A DNA stretch of 64,000 nt from an uncultured Alphaproteobacteria bacterium (GTDB lineage: Bacteria; Pseudomonadota; Alphaproteobacteria; HIMB59): NCBI GenBank assembly GCA_902632575.1, contig CACPCY010000001.1, forward strand, positions 1-64,000, read 5' to 3'. Positions 53,219 to 61,530 of this stretch are shown here, piece by piece. Each line of letters starts with the position of its first letter. The first letter of the stretch is position 1. The position numbers were made by a program, and so were the translations under genes. The notes beneath the pieces were generated by a model. It was not told where the DNA came from, made no database searches, and saw nothing but the letters and a program-made list of their open reading frames with translations.

Positions 53219-54112
53219 TTACTTCATTCCAGTCATAGTGATACCTTCAACAAATCTTTTTTGAGCAACTATGAAAGCCACAATAAGTGGAATAGTAACA
53301 GTAACTATCGACGCCATCATAGGTCCAAATTCATCACTATCAATTCCACCTCTAAATTCTCTTATACCAAGTGGTGGTGTAAATAAATCACGATTACCTG
53401 TAATAACAATCCTTGGCCAAAAATAATCATTCCAGTGAGCAACAACTGAGAAAATAGCAAAAGCTAGTAACGCTGGTATGGCAACAGGAAGCATAACTTT
53501 CCAAACAATAGAATATTCTCCCATGCCATCCATCCTTGCAGCATCAATTAGTTCATCTGGTACTGTCATAAAAAATTGCCGCATTAGAAAAATTCCAAAC
53601 ACAGATATCGTCCACGGTATTATTAAGGCTGCATAGGTATCCACCAGTCCAGCTTTTGCTAACATGACATACAATGGTAAAGCGATTGCATGTACAGGAA
53701 TTAATAAACAGAACAGAACCATCGAAAAGACAAATTCCCTTCCTTTAAACCTGAGCTTGGCTAGTGCATAAGAACATGGAAGTGCAATCAAAACTTGTAT
53801 TAAAAAGATTGAAACAGTCACGATCAAACCGTTCATTAAATACCTTGGTATTGGGGCTTTTTTGAACGCAAACCAGAAATTGTATTTATAAGGTCGCATT
53901 GTACAAACCTCTTCGGTGTATCCGTGCTTAGTACATACTGGGAATGTTTGAATCTCCTGCGCTCCGACTAAACCTCCAGATATTGACTGAATTTCTTGTT
54001 GAGATTTAAGTGACATTGAAACCATCATGTAGAATGGGATCAACACAATTAATGCTCCAATAATGAGCAGTCCATGCTTCCATGACTCTCCAATATAATG
54101 TCTAGCTAACAT
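53219..54112 (-). CDS. UgpE-like ABC permease (MalG type)
   Basis: 297 residues from ATG 54112, one base after the ugpA-like stop; a TTG at 54136 would overlap that gene by 23 nt. Six membrane helices with EAA loop IDAARMDGMGEYSIVWKVM. An unusual periplasmic segment after the first helix holds two Cys (FPVCTKHGYTEEVCTM), probably a disulphide. Last gene of the transporter operon and convergent with the SMR gene. Confidence 0.83.
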   Translation of the reverse strand: MLARHYIGESWKHGLLIIGALIVLIPFYMMVSMSLKSQQEIQSISGGLVGAQEIQTFPVCTKHGYTEEVCTMRPYKYNFWFAFKKAPIPRYLMNGLIVTVSIFLIQVLIALPCSYALAKLRFKGREFVFSMVLFCLLIPVHAIALPLYVMLAKAGLVDTYAALIIPWTISVFGIFLMRQFFMTVPDELIDAARMDGMGEYSIVWKVMLPVAIPALLAFAIFSVVAHWNDYFWPRIVITGNRDLFTPPLGIREFRGGIDSDEFGPMMASIVTVTIPLIVAFIVAQKRFVEGITMTGMK

Positions 54113-54113
54113 T

Positions 54114-55070
54114 TTAGTAATGTACCCTTTTTTCAATCACATATCTTTGGAAGAATGTTAACAAGATTATAAAAATTATAAACACAACAGTAATCGCTGC
54201 ACCAATACTAGTAATATTTTGTTGAATTGCTTTTTCAAAAATTGCGTACATCATTACATACGTTGTTTTGGCAGGACCGCCTTTTGTAAGAATTTCAATT
54301 GTGTCAAATACTTGAAATGACCTTATTGTCGTTATGGTAACCACAAAAAGAGTTGTAGGACCTAACATTGGCCAAGTTACAAGTTTAAATTGTTCCCAAG
54401 TTGACTGAGCACCATCCATTTCTGCAGCATGATACAATTCTCTTGGTATGCTTGTTAAACCAGCTAAGTATAACACCATATTAAATCCAAAGGCTTGCCA
54501 TACTCCTATAAAACAAATTGTCCAAATCGCTGTTTTTTTATCTTTGAGCCAGTACGGGAAATCCATATTGTTAGCACAAGCAACACTGTACCAACTGTCC
54601 TCGGAACTAACCCACGGTAGCCAATGAAAACCTAAAATAAATTCTCTTATACCTCCGCATCCATTGGCAAGAAAAGAATTTATTATTCCAAGAGTTGGAT
54701 GAAGAGTAAATTCCCAAGCAATAGCCATTGCCAATAAAGTAGCCATCACCGGAAGAAAGAAAATTGTTTTATAAATATCAGCTCCAAATCGAAGAGAGTT
54801 GAGCATAATGGCTGCAACTAAGCCTAATACCACTGAAACGGGGACAACGATTAACACGTAAGTTGCCGTTGATATAATCATTTTTATGTAGGTTTTTCTG
54901 GAGAACATTTTTTCATAATTCTCCGTACCTACCCATTCGAAACTAGAATTACCAAGATTGTAATTAGTAAATGAGATACCTCCGGCTAAAAAAATTGGAA
55001 GTATTAATATGACAATCATTAGTATGATTGCAGGCCAAACAAACCAAATATGTGCTTTAGAGTGGTGCAT
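54114..55070 (-). CDS. UgpA-like ABC permease (MalF type)
   Basis: 318 residues, starting with HIWFVWPAIILMIVILILP and with EAA loop YHAAEMDGAQSTWEQFKLV. The periplasmic region (about 130-165) is longer than usual and has two Cys (GCGGIREF, VACANN). It pairs with the UgpE-like permease. The ATPase gene is 2 nt upstream in the direction of transcription. By context the substrate is probably a phosphonate or glycerophosphonate compound. Confidence 0.83.
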   Translation of the reverse strand: MHHSKAHIWFVWPAIILMIVILILPIFLAGGISFTNYNLGNSSFEWVGTENYEKMFSRKTYIKMIISTATYVLIVVPVSVVLGLVAAIMLNSLRFGADIYKTIFFLPVMATLLAMAIAWEFTLHPTLGIINSFLANGCGGIREFILGFHWLPWVSSEDSWYSVACANNMDFPYWLKDKKTAIWTICFIGVWQAFGFNMVLYLAGLTSIPRELYHAAEMDGAQSTWEQFKLVTWPMLGPTTLFVVTITTIRSFQVFDTIEILTKGGPAKTTYVMMYAIFEKAIQQNITSIGAAITVVFIIFIILLTFFQRYVIEKRVHY

Positions 55071-55072
55071 AT

Positions 55073-56191
55073 TTATCGGATACGCTCACCAGATGTTTCA
55101 AAAAGCATAGCCTCTGCATGAGAGGGACTTATTCTAACTGTTTCCCCATTTGAAATCAGTCCAGCTTGTGGTGAGCCTCTGACTATGATCTTAGAGTCAG
55201 ATTGATCAACTTGAACATGGTAAAATATATCAGAACCAAGGTTTTCTCTGTATGAAACCGTAGCCTCTAATGCAGGTTTGTTTGAGTCTTTTGTAATTTC
55301 TAAATGTTCTGGTCTCACAGCAACTAAAGCTTTTTGACTATTAGAATTAAATTTTCTTTCAAGCTTAATACCCATAAATTCAGCAGAACCATCAGAGCTA
55401 ATCTGAGCAACAAATGTGTTAATCTTTGGGCTGCCGACAAATTCTGCAACCCTTAAAGATGATGGATTATTATAAACCTCACTTGGTGTATCAAGTTGCA
55501 AAAGTTCCCCATCAATCATTACCGCCATACGAGTTGACATTGTAAGTGCCTCAGCTTGATCATGCGTCACATAAATGAAAGTGGTCTTCAAAGAATTGTG
55601 AAGCTCAGATAGTTCAGATCTCATATGAACTCTTAATGCAGCATCAAGATTTGATAAAGGCTCATCCATTAAGAATGCAACTGGTTCTCTTACCATCGCC
55701 CTTCCTAATGCCGCTCTTTGTCTTTGACCACCTGATAGTTGACCTGGCTTTCTATCAAGTAGTTCTGTTATTTTTAAAGTTTCAGATGTTTTAAAAACAA
55801 GGTCATCAATTGATTTCTTTTTTTCTTTTCTACTAGGTACAAAATTACCAATAAGAGGCAACCTTTCTAGAAAACTATAGTCTCTTAATTTCAAAGGTGT
55901 TTCTAAATTTTTTCTGACAGTCAGGTGCGGGTAAAGAGCGTAAGATTGGAAAACCATTGCTAAGTCTCTCTTGCTAGCTCTGATGCTGTTAACATTCTTA
56001 TCATCAATAATTACGTCACCACTATTTTGTTGCTCCAATCCGGCAATAATTTTTAACAAAGTGGATTTGCCACAACCTGATGGACCGACTAATGTTAAAA
56101 ATTCACCATCTTGGATATCAAGGCTTAGTTGTTTAAGCACCTCAGTTGAGCCAAATGACTTATTGATGTTCTTTAAAGAAATTGTCCCCAT
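55073..56191 (-). CDS. UgpC-like ABC ATPase
   Basis: 372 residues with Walker [11 protein letters not shown]-loop [10 protein letters not shown], signature [15 protein letters not shown], Walker [12 protein letters not shown] and YVTHDQAEALTM, then a TOBE domain (VRPEHL). Between the Q-loop and the signature is a 25-30-residue insertion (FLERLPLIGNFVPSRKEKK) that most UgpC proteins lack. It is first in its operon and divergent from the phnA gene across a 136-nt regulatory gap, and should energise the UgpAE-like permeases. Confidence 0.83.
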   Translation of the reverse strand: MGTISLKNINKSFGSTEVLKQLSLDIQDGEFLTLVGPSGCGKSTLLKIIAGLEQQNSGDVIIDDKNVNSIRASKRDLAMVFQSYALYPHLTVRKNLETPLKLRDYSFLERLPLIGNFVPSRKEKKKSIDDLVFKTSETLKITELLDRKPGQLSGGQRQRAALGRAMVREPVAFLMDEPLSNLDAALRVHMRSELSELHNSLKTTFIYVTHDQAEALTMSTRMAVMIDGELLQLDTPSEVYNNPSSLRVAEFVGSPKINTFVAQISSDGSAEFMGIKLERKFNSNSQKALVAVRPEHLEITKDSNKPALEATVSYRENLGSDIFYHVQVDQSDSKIIVRGSPQAGLISNGETVRISPSHAEAMLFETSGERIR

Positions 56192-56273
56192 CTATTTTTA
56201 TCCCTCAACACTAAAATAGTTCTGATTAAGACATTTTAAAAGTAAATTTGTAAAATTTATGTTAAAACTTTAT

Positions 56274-56305
56274 GAACAAATTTTAAATTAATCAAAAATT
56301 TGTTC
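56274..56305. promoter_or_regulatory. 11-bp inverted repeat, candidate operator for phosphonate cluster
   Basis: GAACAAATTTT (56274-56284) and AAAATTTGTTC (56295-56305) are a perfect 11-bp inverted repeat spaced by 10 nt, about 21 nt before the phnA-like start and within the divergent gap to the UgpC-like gene. The centre-to-centre distance of about 21 bp is two helical turns, fitting a dimeric regulator bound on one face. A weak Pho-box-like pair lies on the minus strand at 56248-56265. Confidence 0.5.
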
Positions 56306-56327
56306 TTTATAGAGAGCAGTTATAATT

Positions 56328-57563
56328 ATGAGTGATAAAATTGACATTAATAAAAGACAATATAATAAATCACTTTCTTCAACTGTAGTAGTTATTTGCC
56401 TCGATGGTAGTCAAAAAGAGTATATTGATATCGCCTCTTCAAAAGGATTAACACCAAATCTTGATAAAATACTGGAAAATGGCCAATATATGATGGCTAA
56501 CAGTGCTATTCCCAGTTTTACAAACCCTAACAACATTTCGATAGTCACAGGGCAGCCAAGTGATGTTCATGGAATAAGTGGTAATTTCTTTTATACCCCA
56601 TCAACCGGTGAAGAAGTGATGATGAATGATCCAAAATATTTAAGAGCTCCAACTATTTTTGAGAAATATTATAATGAAGGTTATAAAATAGCAGTTATCA
56701 CTGCTAAGGACAAATTAAGAACTCTTTTAGGTAATGGTTTAAAATTTAATGAAGGAAGAGCAATCTGTTTTTCATCAGAAAAATCAGATCAGGCCACTCT
56801 CAGTGAAAATGGTATTGAAAATATTAATGACTGGATTGGAATGAAAGTGCCTGAAGTATATTCTCAGGATCTATCAGAATTTGTTATGGCAGCTGGGGTA
56901 AAATTACTTGAGGAATTTAATCCTGACATTATGTATTTATCTACCACTGACTTTATTCAACACAAATACGCACCTGGAGATAAAGAAGCAAATGATTTTT
57001 ATCAGATGTTTGATAAGTATGTCAGTAAAATTTGTAGTAATGGGAATTCGGTTGTCATCACTGCAGATCATGGAATGAAGTCTAAAGCAAATATTAATGG
57101 AGAACCTAATGCCATCTTTCTTCAAGATTATTTAGATGATCAAATGGGTAAAGATGAGGCTAAAGTAATACTTCCAATTACTGACCCTTATGTAGTTCAT
57201 CATGGTTCACTGGGATCGTTTGCCACTATATATGTAAAAGATAAATCAAAAATTGATGAAACAATTAGCAAAATATCATCAATTAAAGAAATTGAAGTAG
57301 TTGTTAAACAAGATGAAGCATGCAGAGAATACAGATTACCTTCAGATAGAATAGGAGATATCGTATGCATGTCATCTGAAGATATGACAATTGGTACCTC
57401 AAAAACTAATCATGATCTTTCAAAATTAAAGGAACCCCTTAGATCTCATGGAGGTCATCATGAAAGAGAAGTTCCTTTTATTTCTAATAAAAAACTAAAC
57501 ATTGCCAAAGATCAAAGTTTAAATAACTATGATGCATTTTTTTATGCTATTAATGGGGCTTAA
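56328..57563 (+). CDS. phnA: phosphonoacetate hydrolase
   Basis: 411 residues of the alkaline phosphatase superfamily. Metal and nucleophile positions are clear: Asp26 in VICLDGSQ, the Thr nucleophile Thr65 in [35 protein letters not shown] and SHGGHHERE. This arrangement matches the zinc-dependent PhnA that converts phosphonoacetate to acetate and phosphate, as opposed to nucleotide pyrophosphatases. It is followed 2 nt later by the phosphonoacetaldehyde dehydrogenase gene, which makes its substrate. Confidence 0.88.
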   Translation: MSDKIDINKRQYNKSLSSTVVVICLDGSQKEYIDIASSKGLTPNLDKILENGQYMMANSAIPSFTNPNNISIVTGQPSDVHGISGNFFYTPSTGEEVMMNDPKYLRAPTIFEKYYNEGYKIAVITAKDKLRTLLGNGLKFNEGRAICFSSEKSDQATLSENGIENINDWIGMKVPEVYSQDLSEFVMAAGVKLLEEFNPDIMYLSTTDFIQHKYAPGDKEANDFYQMFDKYVSKICSNGNSVVITADHGMKSKANINGEPNAIFLQDYLDDQMGKDEAKVILPITDPYVVHHGSLGSFATIYVKDKSKIDETISKISSIKEIEVVVKQDEACREYRLPSDRIGDIVCMSSEDMTIGTSKTNHDLSKLKEPLRSHGGHHEREVPFISNKKLNIAKDQSLNNYDAFFYAINGA

Positions 57564-57565
57564 TC

Positions 57566-59005
57566 ATGACTGATAAAATTATTAATGAGGGTATGAGGAT
57601 TGGTGGAAAAACTGTTCACGCCGATAACAAGATTGATGTTATCTATCCCTTCACAGGTAAAGTTATAGGCACAGTACCAGCTGGCACAGCAGAACACGCT
57701 CAAAAAGCCTTTGATATTGCTGCGAATTATAAACCTAATTTATCTAGATATGATCGTCAAAAAATACTTCAAAAGACTGCTGAAACACTTGTTGAAAGAA
57801 AAGAACAAATCTCTGATCTAATTTCACTTGAGTCTGGGCTATCGAAACAAGATACGCTTTATGAAGTTGGTAGGGCCTTTGATGTATTTTCTCTTACTGC
57901 ACAGCTTTGTATTCAGGATGATGGAGAAATTTATTCTTGTGATTTAACACCTCATGGAAAACAAAGAAAAATATTTACAATTAGAGAACCGCTTAACACA
58001 ATTTCTGCAATCACTCCATTTAATCACCCTTTAAATATGGTTGCTCACAAAATTGCTCCATCAATAGCAACTAACAACTGTACTGTTTGTAAACAAACTG
58101 AATTGACCCCTTTAACAGCTATGCTACTAGCAGATATTTTATATGAATGTGGCCTTCCTCCAGAAATGTTTTCAATTTTAACAGGATGGCCTGAAGACAT
58201 TGGGAATGAAGTAATTAAAAATAAAAATATAGATTTGATTACTTTTACAGGAAGCGTTGGTGTTGGGAAACTGATAGCTGAAAATGCAGGTTACAAAAGA
58301 ACTGTTTTAGAGTTAGGTGGAAACGACCCTTTAATAGTTTTGAGTGACTTAGATGATGATGATTTAAATAAAGCAGCTGATCTAGCAATGATGGGAGCAA
58401 CAAAAAACTCTGGTCAAAGATGCACTGCTGTAAAAAGAATATTAGTTCAAGAATCAGTAGCTGATAAATTTGTCGAGCTTGCTTTGGAAAAAGCAAAAGC
58501 AATTAAATATGGTGATCCTATGGATGTTAACAATCAGTTGGGTACAGTAATTAATAAAGAGGCAGCAAGTATGTTTAATGACAGAGTAAATAAAGCTGAA
58601 CAGGACGGTGCAAAAATTCTTTATAACCCTGGGGTTCAAGAAGCTCTTGTGCCACCAATTTTTTTAGACAACGTTAATTATAAATCAGAACTTGTTGTTG
58701 AAGAAACTTTTGGTCCAATTGTGCCTGTCATTAGAGTTCCCAATGATGATGATAAAGTAATGGAAATTTCAAATTCAACAGCCTTTGGTTTGTCATCAGG
58801 TGTTTGTAGTAATGATTTTAGAAGAATTAAAAAATACATAAGCGGTCTTAATGTAGGCACGGTTAATATTTGGGAAGTGCCCGGTTACAGAATTGAGATG
58901 TCACCTTTTGGCGGAATAAAAGACTCAGGATTAGGCTATAAAGAGGGTGTAATAGAGGCTATGAAAAGTTACACAAATGTAAAAACTTTCTCATTACCTT
59001 GGTAA
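57566..59005 (+). CDS. phnY: phosphonoacetaldehyde dehydrogenase
   Basis: 479 residues of the aldehyde dehydrogenase family: catalytic Glu249 (LELGGND) and Cys286 (SGQRCTA), and NAD-binding [11 protein letters not shown]. With phnA 2 nt upstream, this is PhnY, which oxidises phosphonoacetaldehyde to phosphonoacetate. The usual source of phosphonoacetaldehyde, a PhnW transaminase for 2-aminoethylphosphonate, is missing here; the Fe-dependent alcohol dehydrogenase at 61531 could supply it from 2-hydroxyethylphosphonate. Cytoplasmic. Confidence 0.85.
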   Translation: MTDKIINEGMRIGGKTVHADNKIDVIYPFTGKVIGTVPAGTAEHAQKAFDIAANYKPNLSRYDRQKILQKTAETLVERKEQISDLISLESGLSKQDTLYEVGRAFDVFSLTAQLCIQDDGEIYSCDLTPHGKQRKIFTIREPLNTISAITPFNHPLNMVAHKIAPSIATNNCTVCKQTELTPLTAMLLADILYECGLPPEMFSILTGWPEDIGNEVIKNKNIDLITFTGSVGVGKLIAENAGYKRTVLELGGNDPLIVLSDLDDDDLNKAADLAMMGATKNSGQRCTAVKRILVQESVADKFVELALEKAKAIKYGDPMDVNNQLGTVINKEAASMFNDRVNKAEQDGAKILYNPGVQEALVPPIFLDNVNYKSELVVEETFGPIVPVIRVPNDDDKVMEISNSTAFGLSSGVCSNDFRRIKKYISGLNVGTVNIWEVPGYRIEMSPFGGIKDSGLGYKEGVIEAMKSYTNVKTFSLPW

Positions 59006-59077
59006 TTAAAAGCTTTTAAGAATTATTCACAGATTTTTTCTAACACATACTGAATATTTGTACTTTGCTTCAGAAAT

Positions 59078-59095
59078 TTAACATATTCTTAACAT
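59078..59095 (+). promoter_or_regulatory. candidate Pho box upstream of binding-protein gene
   Basis: Exact direct repeats TTAACAT (59078-59084 and 59089-59095) are separated by 4 nt (ATTC). PhoB boxes consist of two 7-bp repeats, consensus CTGTCAT, with a 4-bp spacer, so the architecture is the same and four of seven bases agree. An A+T-rich -10-like TATTAT (59115-59120) follows before the start at 59138. This fits phosphate-starvation control. Confidence 0.5.
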
Positions 59096-59137
59096 TAAGG
59101 ATTTAATAGTTAAATATTATTATTTTAAGGAGGGACT

Positions 59138-60373
59138 ATGAAAAAAGTAATCTTAGGATTTTTTGCATCAGTTTTCGCATACAACGCTAATGCGGTAGAA
59201 ATTGAATTTGCATATCCTTATTCAGGTTTGTTCGATGTAACATACCAAGCAATTATGCCAGAGTTTGAAAAAGCTCATCCTGACATTAAAGTTAAGTTCA
59301 GAGCAACTTATGAAAACTATGAGGATGCTACTGCTACTATACTAAGAGAGTCAACATCAGGAAACTTACCTGACATCACCATGCAAGGTCTTAATAGACA
59401 AGCACCTTTAGTAGACAAAGGTATCGCTTTATCTTTAGAGCCTTTCATTGCTAATGAGCCAGATTTTGCAAAAGACGGTTATCATGAAGCTATGTTGAGC
59501 TTATCTACCTTTGGAGGAGAGGTTTATGGCTTGCCATTTTCAGTATCAACTCCAGTTGGTTACTACAACATGGATCTTTTAGCAAGTGCTGGTGTTAGCA
59601 GCATTCCATCAAATTGGGATGAGGTCATTGACGCTTGTAATAAATTAGAAGCTGCAGGACACGGTACACTTTACTTTGGATGGAATATTACAGGTAACTG
59701 GTTCCATCAAGCTCTAATGCATAGCCAAAATGTTCCAATGGTTAAAGATGGAGCTGTTAATATGGGAGGAGATGCTGGTCTAAAAACTTTAGAGCAAATG
59801 AAAGATATCATGGGTGGCTGTAATATGCCTAACTATTCTATTGCTGACGGACAAGCTGCGTTTAATGCAGGTACTATTGGTATGATGTTTTGGAGTACTA
59901 GTAGTTTAGGCTCTGTTGAAGCTGCAAAAGCTGACTTTGAACTAAAGACTGCGCCTTTCCCAGGAATACCTGGTGTTAATGGTGGAACTCCAGCTAGATT
60001 ACCTGCCGGTGGTAACGCAGCGATGTTAGTTACTACTTCAGATGATCCTGAAAGAGTACAAGCGGCATGGACATTTTTAAAGTTTATCACATCAGGTGTA
60101 GGAGCAGCTGCTGTTGCAGAAACAACAGGTTACGTTCCTCCTAACAAAGCTGCAAATGACCTGTTAGGTGATTTTTATGATGCAAATCCCAACAAGTTAA
60201 CTGCTGTTAATCAGCTGCCTTTGTTAGCTGATTGGTTCGCATATCCTGGAGAAAACGGTCTTGCTGTGACTCAGGTAATCTATGACTATACTGAGACCAT
60301 TGCTACAGGTGACGCCGACGACATGGCCGATCTTCAGGAAGAAATGATGGAGGAAATTGAAGACTTAATGTAG
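59138..60373 (+). CDS. UgpB-like binding protein of phosphonate-associated transporter
   Basis: 411 residues, ATG 8 nt after AAGGAGGG, with a signal peptide (1-19, ending NANA). Features of family-1 binding proteins include PYSGLFDVTYQAIMPEFE, and PSVST-like FSVSTPVGYYNM in the hinge area. Its C-terminus is unusually acidic (DADDMADLQEEMMEEIEDL). It is split from its permeases and ATPase by phnA-phnY. By location it captures a phosphonate, perhaps a glycerol-linked one as in Ugp; this is inference. A terminator follows. Confidence 0.82.
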   Translation: MKKVILGFFASVFAYNANAVEIEFAYPYSGLFDVTYQAIMPEFEKAHPDIKVKFRATYENYEDATATILRESTSGNLPDITMQGLNRQAPLVDKGIALSLEPFIANEPDFAKDGYHEAMLSLSTFGGEVYGLPFSVSTPVGYYNMDLLASAGVSSIPSNWDEVIDACNKLEAAGHGTLYFGWNITGNWFHQALMHSQNVPMVKDGAVNMGGDAGLKTLEQMKDIMGGCNMPNYSIADGQAAFNAGTIGMMFWSTSSLGSVEAAKADFELKTAPFPGIPGVNGGTPARLPAGGNAAMLVTTSDDPERVQAAWTFLKFITSGVGAAAVAETTGYVPPNKAANDLLGDFYDANPNKLTAVNQLPLLADWFAYPGENGLAVTQVIYDYTETIATGDADDMADLQEEMMEEIEDLM

Positions 60374-60405
60374 GTCTTTTCAATTCCGTTTATCATTAGA
60401 TTTTT

Positions 60406-60439
60406 AAACAGCAGCTAGTATATTGGCTGCTGTTTTTTT
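60406..60439 (+). terminator. rho-independent terminator after binding-protein gene
   Basis: AAACAGCAGC (60406-60415) and GCTGCTGTTT (60426-60435) form a 10-bp stem with a 10-nt loop, running straight into a T-run to 60439. This is a textbook intrinsic terminator. The following gene starts only 4 nt later and has no Shine-Dalgarno sequence, so it would depend on read-through or a promoter inside this region. Confidence 0.82.
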
Positions 60440-60442
60440 CAA

Positions 60443-61525
60443 ATGAGCATCAAAACTACAACCATTGGAGCTTATCCAAAACCTAATTACACTCCTATAA
60501 GAGATTGGTTTCTCCAAGATAAATCTGACGAAGAAAAAAAACAATCCAAGGGATTGTTATCAAATTGGGATCCCAAAACTGAAGACCATAAAGTATATGA
60601 AGAGAAAGATGAGGAAAAAGAAAAACTATTCTTAAAAGCTATTGAAGAAGTAATTCTTGATCAGACAAGTAGCGGAATAGATATCCCCACAGATGGTGAA
60701 GTAAGGCGAGAAAACTATATTTTTTATCAATTGAGATTTTTTAATGGGGTAAGCTTTGAACACTTAACGACTAAATCAGTCAGGAAAGGAGCTTTTGAGG
60801 CAACACTCCCAACAATTACAAGTAAAGTTTCAAATAAATCATTACGATTAGTAGATGATTGGAAATCTGCACAGCAGTTTACTAATAACCCAGTGAAAAT
60901 AACTATACCTGGTCCTATGACAATAACTGACTCCATTGCTGATGACTATTATAATGATCCCAAAAAAATGGGTTATGATCTAGCATTATGTGTTAGTAAT
61001 GAAGTTAAGGCTCTATCCGAAGCTGGTTGTCAATACATTCAAATTGATGAACCAGTGTTCGCCAGAAAACCAGAAGAAACACACGATTATGGTATGGAAA
61101 ACTTAGAAAGAGCAATGCATGGAATACTAAAAGAAACTCAAAGAGCTTGTCATATTTGCTGCGGTTATCCTAACTCGCTTGACTCAGAACACTACAAAAA
61201 AGCAGACCTAGATGCATATGATAAAATTGCTGACTTAGTTGAAGACTCTAGTATAGACGAAGTTTCTTTGGAAGACTCTCACCGACCTTTAGATTTAAAA
61301 TTATTAGAAAAATTTAAAAAAACTAAAGTTATTTTGGGTTTGATTGATGTAGCTAAAAGTCGTATGGAAAGTGTTGAGGAAATTCAAAAAAGGATCAGAG
61401 AAGTTCTTGAACATATCGATGAGGAAAGATTAATTGCTGCTCCTGATTGTGGTCTAGGGTTTTTTGATAGAAATCAAGCAAAACAAAAAATGCAAATTCT
61501 CTCAAAAGCTGTTAAAAATCTCTAA
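60443..61525 (+). CDS. MetE C-terminal-domain-like methyltransferase (core-MetE)
   Basis: 360 residues equivalent to the catalytic C-terminal half of cobalamin-independent methionine synthase. Zinc ligands are His237 and Cys239 (CHICCG), Glu277 (VSLEDSH) and Cys336 (APDCGLGF); the substrate-binding IQIDEP is at 200-204 and IPGPMT at 155-160. The N-terminal folate-binding half of full MetE is absent. Such core enzymes may take methyl groups from another carrier. Located between a phosphonate binding protein and an alcohol dehydrogenase; its substrate is unknown. Start ATG lies 4 nt after a terminator. Confidence 0.75.
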   Translation: MSIKTTTIGAYPKPNYTPIRDWFLQDKSDEEKKQSKGLLSNWDPKTEDHKVYEEKDEEKEKLFLKAIEEVILDQTSSGIDIPTDGEVRRENYIFYQLRFFNGVSFEHLTTKSVRKGAFEATLPTITSKVSNKSLRLVDDWKSAQQFTNNPVKITIPGPMTITDSIADDYYNDPKKMGYDLALCVSNEVKALSEAGCQYIQIDEPVFARKPEETHDYGMENLERAMHGILKETQRACHICCGYPNSLDSEHYKKADLDAYDKIADLVEDSSIDEVSLEDSHRPLDLKLLEKFKKTKVILGLIDVAKSRMESVEEIQKRIREVLEHIDEERLIAAPDCGLGFFDRNQAKQKMQILSKAVKNL

Positions 61526-61530
61526 ATCTT

